A stretch of DNA of 20,178 nt, taken from assembly GCA_016291915.1 (NCBI GenBank), contig JAEEZP010000040.1, positions 1 to 20,178 on the forward strand, given 5' to 3'. The position numbers were made by a program, and so were the translations under genes. How positions within the stretch are numbered: position 1 is the stretch's first letter; each line of letters opens with the position of its first letter. The notes below the pieces were generated by a model. That model made no database searches and was not told where the DNA came from. It saw only the letters and a program-made list of their open reading frames with translations. Below, one piece after another: positions 8,190-14,400 of the stretch. This DNA is from Prevotella sp. (lineage in GTDB: Bacteria; Bacteroidota; Bacteroidia; Bacteroidales; Bacteroidaceae).

Positions 8190-8233
8190 CTATTCACAAG
8201 AGATTAATATGTTTTACTAAAACCTTATAAATT

Positions 8234-8641
8234 ATGAAGTACAAAATTATAGATGTAGAAGGTATCGGACAAGTTTACGCAGAGAAACTGTTGGCTGCAG
8301 GAATTGTTGATACAGAGATGCTTTTAGAGAAATGTGCAAAACCTGCTGGTCGCAAGGCATTGGCAGAGGAGACAGAGATTAGTGAGAAACTGATCCTTAC
8401 CTGGGCAAACCACTGTGACTTGATGCGTATCCATGGTGTAGGTCCACAGTTCTCTGATTTATTGGAGGCTGCCGGTGTAGATACCGTTAAGGAGTTGAAG
8501 CATCGTAAACCAGAGAATCTGCAACCGAAACTCGAAGAGGTTAACGCAGAGAAAAACCTCGTTCGCCGTGTTCCTTCTCTGAAAGAAGTGGTAAAGATGG
8601 TAGCACAGGCTGCCGAGCTTCCCGGTGTAATGGAGTACTAA
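8234..8641 (+). CDS. DUF4332 helix-hairpin-helix protein
   Basis: This 135-residue soluble protein consists of two helix-hairpin-helix-like units: VEGIGQVYAEKLLAAGI (8-24) and IHGVGPQFSDLLEAAGV (66-82), each with the GxG hairpin. The layout matches the DUF4332 family found widely in Bacteroidota and other phyla. HhH motifs usually contact the DNA backbone non-specifically, so a nucleic-acid role is plausible but unproven; no enzyme motif is visible. The start is ATG 8234-8236, thirteen or so bases after a weak -7-like element. A clear intrinsic terminator follows 23 bases after the stop, so this is a single-gene or last-gene transcript. The upstream gap contains three TGCTAATT repeats. Confidence 0.85.
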   Translation: MKYKIIDVEGIGQVYAEKLLAAGIVDTEMLLEKCAKPAGRKALAEETEISEKLILTWANHCDLMRIHGVGPQFSDLLEAAGVDTVKELKHRKPENLQPKLEEVNAEKNLVRRVPSLKEVVKMVAQAAELPGVMEY

Positions 8642-8663
8642 TTAATCCTTAATCACGATTATT

Positions 8664-8692
8664 GAGCCATCCTTTTCAGGGTGGCTTTTTTG
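8664..8692 (+). terminator. Intrinsic terminator after the DUF4332 gene
   Basis: AGCCATCC (8665-8672) pairs with GGGTGGCT (8679-8686), 8 bp including one G-U, around the loop TTTTCA, and is followed by six T residues (8686-8691). This is a standard rho-independent terminator for the plus strand. Confidence 0.85.
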
Positions 8693-8764
8693 TTGGTGAA
8701 AAGTTGGTAAGCGACAGGTCTTTGCTAAACTGTTTCAGATAGTTTTAGCATACACTGAAATAAA

Positions 8765-8796
8765 TTTGCATGATTCAAAAAACCGTTATATTTTTG
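8765..8796 (+). promoter_or_regulatory. Bacteroidota-type promoter reading into the antisense of the small membrane-protein gene
   Basis: TTTG (8765-8768), a 20-base spacer and TATTTTTG (8789-8796) match the consensus. Transcription would begin near 8802. The only plus-strand reading frame immediately downstream is a 19-codon micro-ORF at 8824; beyond it the transcript would be antisense to the 8858-9079 gene. Confidence 0.6.
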
Positions 8797-8823
8797 TATT
8801 GATATATTTGAAAACCACAAGTA

Positions 8824-8883
8824 ATGGAATACTATTATGATAACTGTCGTTCAATCATCAGCGATGACTGTGCCATTCTTTGA
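8824..8883 (+). CDS. Possible micro-ORF (19 residues)
   Basis: ATG at 8824-8826 opens the peptide MEYYYDNCRSIISDDCAIL and ends with TGA. It sits about 22 bases downstream of the predicted start of the plus-strand promoter at 8765-8796, and its 3' end overlaps the 3' end of the opposing 73-codon gene by 26 bases. It is acidic, tyrosine-rich and has two cysteines. No family is recognised. It may equally be a chance frame in a non-coding antisense transcript. Confidence 0.25.
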   Translation: MEYYYDNCRSIISDDCAIL

Positions 8884-9079
8884 CATTACCATGCAAAAAC
8901 GTACTGTCAGTATTGCTTTCCCACCCCCTGTGTAAGATAGATTCTTCATATTCCTTCATAATCTTATCACAATACAGATCTCTTTCATCTAATTCGTGTA
9001 TCAGATAGTAATTGAAACCAATGGATATAAAAGTCACTATGCACAAGGCGATGAACAAAAAAGAACACTGACGTTTCAT
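8858..9079 (-). CDS. Small membrane-anchored hypothetical protein
   Basis: The predicted product has 73 residues: a short basic N-terminus (MKRQ), one hydrophobic segment of about 20 residues (SFLFIALCIVTFISIGFNYY, 6-25), then a polar, charged tail ending in EWHSHR. This predicts a single-span protein with the tail outside the cytoplasm, or an uncleaved signal anchor. Start is ATG 9077-9079, stop TGA. No family is recognised. It lies about 56 bases downstream of the terminator-like hairpin of the structured RNA at 9136-9298, so it might be controlled by read-through from that RNA's promoter; no separate consensus promoter was found for it. A plus-strand promoter at 8765-8796 points into its 3' end. 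It could also be a chance frame. Confidence 0.5.
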   Translation of the reverse strand: MKRQCSFLFIALCIVTFISIGFNYYLIHELDERDLYCDKIMKEYEESILHRGWESNTDSTFLHGNVKEWHSHR

Positions 9080-9135
9080 ATTATATTCTATCTAGAAAAG
9101 TTAAACCATAATATGATCACGCACAAATCATAATG

Positions 9136-9298
9136 AAAAGGCGTAGATCATCTCTATACGCCTTAGAGGTTCACCACAAACCCACACACCATAATAGAGA
9201 GTCTACGCCAATATCAACTCCCAACAGGTGTGTATTTGCTCTTTTGTAAAAGATGTGGTGTATTTCTAAGGCAATTGAGCATATACTTCATAAATTAC
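9136..9298 (-). ncRNA. Candidate structured RNA (6S-like or riboswitch/attenuator-like)
   Basis: A strong leftward promoter predicts a transcript from about 9298. In plus-strand coordinates it can form P1 (9265-9272 with 9160-9167, 8 bp), P2 (9254-9260 with 9172-9178, 7 bp), P3 (9227-9233 with 9184-9190, 7 bp) and P4 (9217-9222 with 9197-9202, 6 bp with one G-U). Together these make a long rod with a symmetric 4x4 internal loop between P1 and P2 and a large asymmetric bubble (20 and 5 bases) between P2 and P3; a small hairpin lies in the bubble. A terminator-like hairpin (9157-9164 with 9138-9145, 8 bp, followed by TTC after the final TT) overlaps the 3' arm of P1. A further 15-bp pairing (9140-9157 with 9194-9209) competes with both. 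Length of about 165 bases and a central bubble recall 6S RNA, but no diagnostic 6S sequence was recognised. The alternative is a cis-acting leader for the 8858-9079 gene. Confidence 0.55.
9138..9164 (-). terminator. Terminator-like hairpin at the 3' end of the structured RNA
   Basis: On the minus strand AAGGCGTA pairs perfectly with TACGCCTT across an 11-base loop, and the stem ends in a run of four T. The U-tract is short, so termination may be partial. Its 5' arm shares bases 9160-9164 with P1 of the upstream RNA, so both cannot form at once. Confidence 0.5.
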
Positions 9299-9303
9299 GA
9301 ACG

Positions 9304-9334
9304 CAAAGATAAAAAGAAAATTTATATCTACAAA
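9304..9334 (-). promoter_or_regulatory. Bacteroidota-type promoter for the structured RNA
   Basis: On the minus strand TTTG (9331-9334), a 19-base spacer and TATCTTTG (9304-9311) match the consensus fully. The expected start is near 9298. No gene begins nearby on this strand until the small ORF at 9079, so the first product is the structured RNA region. Confidence 0.8.
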
Positions 9335-9340
9335 GGAAAA

Positions 9341-9563
9341 AGGGAAAAAAGATGTCATTTTCTTTATTTCTCCCTAGATTTTGAGTTAATGAGGGATTCG
9401 TTTTAAGTTATAGGGGAGGGTTTATCCCTACCCGATAGCATCGGGCACACAAGAAAGCCCCCTCCAGGGCGGGGACAGGCTCTTTTTGTGCCTATCCCCA
9501 ATTCTTTATGGCCTTCAGCTATTCACTCTTAACTATCTTTCTCTATTCCTGATGCTTCACTGT
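9341..9563. other. Intergenic stretch downstream of ddh with multiple hairpins
   Basis: No gene is seen here. Parts: an AT-rich imperfect hairpin with arms 9341-9352 and 9361-9375 that on the minus strand runs into CCCTTTTTCC; a GC-rich hairpin cluster at 9412-9500, listed separately; and 9501-9563, which is unremarkable sequence directly after the ddh stop. Confidence 0.6.
9412..9500. repeat. GC-rich cluster of three hairpins with inverted ends
   Basis: Three compact stems occur in about 90 bases: CCCGAT/ATCGGG (9431-9436 with 9440-9445), GCCC/GGGC (9457-9460 with 9467-9470) and a 10-bp stem GGGGACAGGC with GCCTATCCCC (9471-9480 with 9490-9499; on the minus strand the one irregular pair is G-U). 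GGGGA (9413-9417) and TCCCC (9495-9499) are complementary ends of the whole unit. GC content is clearly higher than in the flanking gap. It could serve as the ddh terminator region, since the middle hairpin is followed on the minus strand by TTTCTT, or be a small mobile palindromic (REP/MITE-like) unit. Confidence 0.55.
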
Positions 9564-10463
9564 TTACACCAGATGCTCAATCAGGTCAGCACGTTCTCCG
9601 GGGAGGTAGTCGATGACAGGAATCTCTACCATCGTATAGCAGCCGGGTTGCTGGCGCATGCTGGCGCGTGCTACATTCACCAATACCTGTCCGGTGAGGG
9701 CGGGGTTATTGATGCTCATGTTAAACTCCAGACGCTGATTCTGTGTCTTGCCACTGACACCCTTGCGCACGAGGTTGACGCCATGTCCCATATCTTTCAC
9801 ATCATCAACGGAGTTGACGGCAAAGACATGTGTCTCGTCATTAGCGAAATAAGGATCAGCCTTCACAGCAGCCGTGACATCCTCCAACTTAGCACCTTCT
9901 TCCAACTCTACATAGACCATGCGGCGGTGGATGCCCTCACCCAAAGGAATCGTCATCGACAAAGCATCCTTGACACCGGCCTTGCTACGCACACATACAC
10001 TGTGTCCCATTGACATGCCCGGTCCGAAGTTGGTGTAGCTCAGTCCTTTAGGCGCTAAACTCTGCATGAGCGTGCGTACTACGGAGTCGGATCCCGGATC
10101 CCATCCTGCAGCGATGACACTCACGGTATTGGTGGCTTTGTTGACAGCCATCAGTCGCTCGCGATAGCCACGGATATTTGTATGTATGTCAAAACTGTCA
10201 ACGGTATTGATGCCTAGTGGCAATATCTTCATGGCATACTCCTCACAGCTGCGGGTAGGAGTGGCAAGGATTGCTACATCAACATCCTTCAGTTCGGTGA
10301 TGTCTTTCACTACGTCGTATGCTGCCAACTCAGCCGGTTTGTTTTCTGCTCCATTTCTTCTAACGATGCCGGCAATCTCAAAATCTTCTGCTGCTTCGAG
10401 CGCTTCGATGGTGAATTTACCGATGTTTCCATAGCCTACAACGGCTGCTCTGATCTTTTTCAT
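9564..10463 (-). CDS. ddh: meso-Diaminopimelate D-dehydrogenase
   Basis: The enzyme makes meso-diaminopimelate from tetrahydrodipicolinate, NH4+ and NADPH in one step, serving lysine and peptidoglycan synthesis. The 299-residue protein starts MKKIRAAVVGYGNIGKFTIEAL with the Rossmann GYGNIG (10-15), carries AGWDPGSDS (119-127) and NFGPGMSMGHS (145-155) of the substrate domain, and ends DYLPGERADLIEHLV, all as expected for Ddh (family length about 300-325). The frame is open to an ATG at 10586, but the 41 extra residues are unlike the family and overlap a -7 element (TAATTTTG, minus 10497-10504), so ATG 10461-10463 is chosen. It is transcribed divergently from ruvA and appears monocistronic. 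Confidence 0.95.
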   Translation of the reverse strand: MKKIRAAVVGYGNIGKFTIEALEAAEDFEIAGIVRRNGAENKPAELAAYDVVKDITELKDVDVAILATPTRSCEEYAMKILPLGINTVDSFDIHTNIRGYRERLMAVNKATNTVSVIAAGWDPGSDSVVRTLMQSLAPKGLSYTNFGPGMSMGHSVCVRSKAGVKDALSMTIPLGEGIHRRMVYVELEEGAKLEDVTAAVKADPYFANDETHVFAVNSVDDVKDMGHGVNLVRKGVSGKTQNQRLEFNMSINNPALTGQVLVNVARASMRQQPGCYTMVEIPVIDYLPGERADLIEHLV

Positions 10464-10496
10464 GTTTCTTTCCTGTTTAAAATTACAATCTGGGCG

Positions 10497-10504
10497 CAAA
10501 ATTA
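10497..10504 (-). promoter_or_regulatory. -7 element of the ddh promoter
   Basis: On the minus strand TAATTTTG matches TAnnTTTG. It lies 34 bases upstream of the ddh ATG. The -33 position is only a T-run without a clear TTG, so the promoter is weaker in sequence than the others here. Confidence 0.55.
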
Positions 10505-10640
10505 CAAAATTAGTTACAATTGTAAAAAAGAATCCCTGTAAAAATATTAAAGTTTTTGCAGAAGTTACATATTCAAAGATTCTCATTGCCCTAACTTCCT
10601 TTATTTATACAATAAATAAGTAAATAAAACGTTTTTGTTA

Positions 10641-10654
10641 TTGTATATATACAA
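10641..10654. promoter_or_regulatory. Perfect 14-base palindrome upstream of ruvA
   Basis: TTGTATATATACAA reads the same on both strands and ends 13 bases before the ruvA ATG. Position suggests an operator or a translation-affecting hairpin, but AT-rich palindromes arise by chance in such gaps. No TAnnTTTG element was found for ruvA nearby. Confidence 0.3.
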
Positions 10655-10667
10655 ACTTAGTATTATT

Positions 10668-11270
10668 ATGATTGAATATGTAAAGGGTAGTCTTGCTGAC
10701 ATTACTCCCGCTTATGCTGTCATCGAGGCTAACGGGGTGGGCTATGGACTGAATATCTCGTTGAACACTTATAGTGCTATACAAGGAAAAAAAGAAACGA
10801 AACTATGGGTATATGAAGCGATACGTGAGGATGCCTATGTGCTCTTTGGTTTTGCCACAAAACAGGAACGAGACATGTTTCTGTTGCTTATCACTGTATC
10901 CGGAGTGGGAGCCAATACGGCGAGAGTAATTCTCTCGGAGATGACTGTCAACGAGCTCTGTAATGTGATATCTACAGGCAACGAACGGGTGTTGAAAGGA
11001 GTGAAAGGTATCGGACTGAAGACTGCACAGCGTATTATCGTGGATCTGAAAGACAAGATCCTCAGCAGTGGGGTGGCCCAGCAGATCTCGGTTGCAGGCG
11101 GTTCACAGAGTACGGTTGATTATGGTGTCAGGGACGAGGCAGTGGGAGCACTCACAATGTTGGGCTTCTCACCGGCTCCTTCAGCCAAGGTTGTCATGGC
11201 TATCCTGAAGGAAAATCCTGATATGCCGGTAGAGCAGGTAATCAAGCAAGCGCTGAAACAGATTAAATAG
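10668..11270 (+). CDS. ruvA: Holliday junction DNA helicase subunit RuvA
   Basis: The protein binds four-way junctions as a tetramer and loads the RuvB motor for branch migration. The 200-residue product has the three RuvA domains: an N-terminal OB fold (about 1-65, MIEYVKGSLADITPAYAVIE), two helix-hairpin-helix motifs (VSGVGANTA at 77-85 and VKGIGLKTAQ at 112-121), and a C-terminal RuvB-binding domain (about 153-200, DEAVGALTMLGFS). The frame extends 11 codons upstream to an ATG at 10635, but MIEYVKG at 10668 is the standard family start and gives the standard length. sprA follows after 134 bases, an arrangement known in other Bacteroidota. Confidence 0.97.
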   Translation: MIEYVKGSLADITPAYAVIEANGVGYGLNISLNTYSAIQGKKETKLWVYEAIREDAYVLFGFATKQERDMFLLLITVSGVGANTARVILSEMTVNELCNVISTGNERVLKGVKGIGLKTAQRIIVDLKDKILSSGVAQQISVAGGSQSTVDYGVRDEAVGALTMLGFSPAPSAKVVMAILKENPDMPVEQVIKQALKQIK

Positions 11271-11371
11271 TTTAGAGTTTACGGCTTTGCCGTGATTATC
11301 GGCTGCACCTCAGCAATAAGCAAGCTTACTGCATTCGGTTTGCACGATAATTAGGGTTTAGGGTTTAGAGT
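11271..11371. repeat. Intergenic repeat element between ruvA and sprA
   Basis: The element has three parts: a hairpin ACGGC-TTT-GCCGT (11281-11293); an inverted repeat ATTATCG (11295-11301) with CGATAAT (11345-11351), extended inward by TGCA on both sides; and three heptamers TTAGGGT, TTAGGGT, TTAGAGT (11351-11371). TTTAGAG also starts the gap right after the ruvA stop. The heptamers are the reverse complement of the family at 1662-1689. This kind of modular gap filler recalls dispersed intergenic repeats of Prevotella genomes, from memory only. No sprA promoter of the TAnnTTTG type is visible in it. Confidence 0.6.
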
Positions 11372-11404
11372 TGAGAGGTGTGTCTCTGAGGTTAAGAAAC
11401 TGAT

Positions 11405-14400
11405 ATGAGGGTACGTAAGCATTTAATGATATTGACCATTATCTTTGTCAGCATTCAGGTGTTGGCATGGAGTGCTGCGCCCCTGCAACAGGATAACCGG
11501 ACTCGCCGACAGCAGAATACCCAGCAGGATAACCGGACACGACAACAACGACAGAATGCGCAGCAGACGGGCAATGGTGATGATAAGAAACCACGGCAAC
11601 CGATCACTGCCCAACCGATCTTTGAAGATGAGGATACGATTCCCGACTCACTGCTGAATCCTCGGTGGAAGATACAACGCACACAACCCATCACCCTTGA
11701 TGACCTGCAAAAGAACGCGGCCGACCTGCGGATGCCGGAGAATATCAAACAGGAGTTTGTTTATAACGATACGCTGGATGGTTATTTCGTAGGTTCTAAA
11801 TTAGGTTCTTCGTATATAGGCACTCCGATGTGGATGACACCGGAGGAGTTTGACCGATGGAGTGAGCGGGAATTGCGAAGGAAGTTCTACCGCTCAAAGA
11901 ATGAGCAGACGGCCCAAGAGGAAGAGAAAGAGAAATTCTCTTTTACCGACATGCATTTCGATTTAGGTCCTGCAGAGAAGATCTTTGGTCCCGGTGGGGT
12001 GCGTATCAAGACACAGGGAACTGCAGAACTGAAGTTTGGTGCAACGATGAAGAATATCGATAACCCGTCGTTGCCGATACGCAACCGTAAGACTACCACG
12101 ATGGACTTCGATGAGAAAATCAACCTCAGTGTGAACGGTAGGGTGGGTGACAAGGTGAATATGAACCTGAACTACAACACCGATGCTACCTTCGACTTCG
12201 ATGCACAGAGCCTGAAACTGAAATACGACGGAAAGGAAGATGAGATCATCAAGCTGGTGGAAGGTGGTAATGTGTCTTTCCCCAGTAACTCCTCATTGGT
12301 AAGGGGAGCCTCCTCACTCTTCGGTATACGCACTGACCTGCAGTTCGGAAAGCTGAAATTACAGACGGTGGTGTCTCAGAAGAAATCATCCTCGAAGAGT
12401 GTCTCTTCGAAGGGTGGAGTACAGACGACACCCTTTGAGATCGATGCCGCCGATTATGAGGAAAACCGCCACTTCTTCCTCTCACAATATTTCCGTGACT
12501 GTTATGCAAACGCAATGTCCACATTGCCGAACCTTACTACGGGCGTTACCATCAACCGTGTGGAGATATGGATCACCAACAAAACCGGAACGACTACCAA
12601 TACCCGTAATATCATTGCCTTATCGGATTTGGGAGAGAATGCTAAGGTGAGCAATGCCAACTGGACTGTTACCGGACTTCAGGTACCTGCCAACCAGGCA
12701 AATACCGAGTATAGCGCGATGGTTACTAATTATGCCGAAGCTCGCAGTATTGATGCTTCGTCAACCGTGCTCGATGCCATCCCGGGATTTGTCGGTGGTG
12801 TCGATTATGAGAAACTCGAGAGCGCACGCCTACTTAACGCATCAGAATATACCCTGAACAATGCCTTGGGATATGTATCGTTGAAGACGAATATACAAAC
12901 CGACCAGGTGGTGGCTGTCGCCTTTGAATATACCTATGGTGGGCAGACCTACCAGGTGGGAGAGTTTGCCGGAGATATCACCGATGTTAACCAGACTCTG
13001 TTCGTGAAATCGCTGAAGAATACCAGTAACAATCCATCGCAACCAAACTGGGACTTGATGATGAAGAACGTGTATTACCTCGCTTCATCGGTGGAGAGAG
13101 AGAAATTCCGACTCGACATCAAATACCAGAGTGATACCACCGGTGTCTATTTGTCGTATATCCCTGAGACACAGGTGAAAGACCAGACCCTCATCAAGGT
13201 GGTGGGAGCCGACCGGTTGGATAACAATAACAATGCCCATCCCAACGGATATTTCGACTATGTACAGGGATATACTGTCAGTAACGGTCGTGTGTTCCTG
13301 CCGAAGGCAGAGCCTTTCGGTGATGATCTTTATAGTTACCTGACGAGTAAAGGCATCTCGCCGACAACGGCTGAGAAATACTGTTTTTATGAGTTGTATG
13401 ACTCCACAAAGACCGTTGCCAAACAAATTGCCGAGAAAGATAAGTATATCATGGTAGGGCAATACCGTGGAACCTCTGCCAATGTGATCTCCTTAGGAAC
13501 CTATAATGTACCGCAGGGCAGTGTGGTGGTCACCGCCGGTGGCGTCACCCTTACGGAAGGTTCTGACTACAGCGTGGATTACTCTGCCGGTGAGGTGACA
13601 ATCCTCAACCAGAGTATCATTGATGCAGGAACACCGGTGAATGTCAGTCTGGAGAGTAATACCGATTATGCGCAACAGCGAAAGACGATGGTGGGTTTAA
13701 ACTGGGAATATGACTTCACGAAAGATTTCCAGCTCAGCGGTACCCTGCAGCATCTGTCCGAGCAAGCACTCACCACAAAGGTATCGATGGGCAGCGAGCC
13801 CCTGAACAATACCTTGTGGGGTGTGAATATCAACTGGAAGAAAGAGAGTCAGTGGCTTACAAACATGCTGGCGAAGTTGCCGGGTCTCCACTGTACGTTA
13901 CCCTCACAGATATCGTTTACTGGAGAGTTTGCACATCTGATAGCAGGACAATCACATGGCACCCAAGACAATGCTTCCTATCTTGATGATTTCGAGAATA
14001 CCAAGAATGCCATCGATGTAAGTACCCCTACCTCGTGGATTATCTCCAGTGTGCCTTCGGTATTCAGTGAGTCGCAAGACAAGAGTGACGTGTCGAGCGG
14101 GTATAACCGTGCACTTCTCTCTTGGTACACCATCGACCCGCTGTTTACGCGCCGTTCCTCATCCCTCACACCCAGTCATATCAAGAGTGATCTTAACCAA
14201 CTCTCCAATCACTATGTGCGAGAGGTACACGTGAAGGAACTTTACCCGTATCGCGACCAGAGTAATTATAATGGTGCCACTGCTACCTTGCCGATCCTGA
14301 ATCTGGCGTATTACCCCAGTGAGCGCGGACCGTACAACCTCGACGTGAACCTGAACAGCGACGGTACCTTGCCGAATCCGAAACAGCGCTGGGGTGGTAT

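Noticed and set aside
9136..9298. Firm assignment of the structured RNA as 6S, tmRNA, SRP or RNase P RNA
   Set aside because: No SRP, tmRNA or RNase P signature is present; the 6S resemblance rests on length and a central bubble only, and the bubble's hairpin is on the 5' side, so the name was not given.
9486..10013. 175-codon plus-strand frame opposite ddh
   Set aside because: Shadow of ddh; it crosses the ddh 3' end and the hairpin region without any recognisable domain.
10464..10586. 41-residue N-terminal extension of Ddh
   Set aside because: It contains the probable ddh -7 element and does not resemble the family; MKKIRAAVVGYGNIG is the normal start.
10635..10667. 11-codon N-terminal extension of RuvA
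   Set aside because: MIEYVKG is the standard RuvA start and gives the usual 200 residues; the extension covers the palindromic AT-rich leader.
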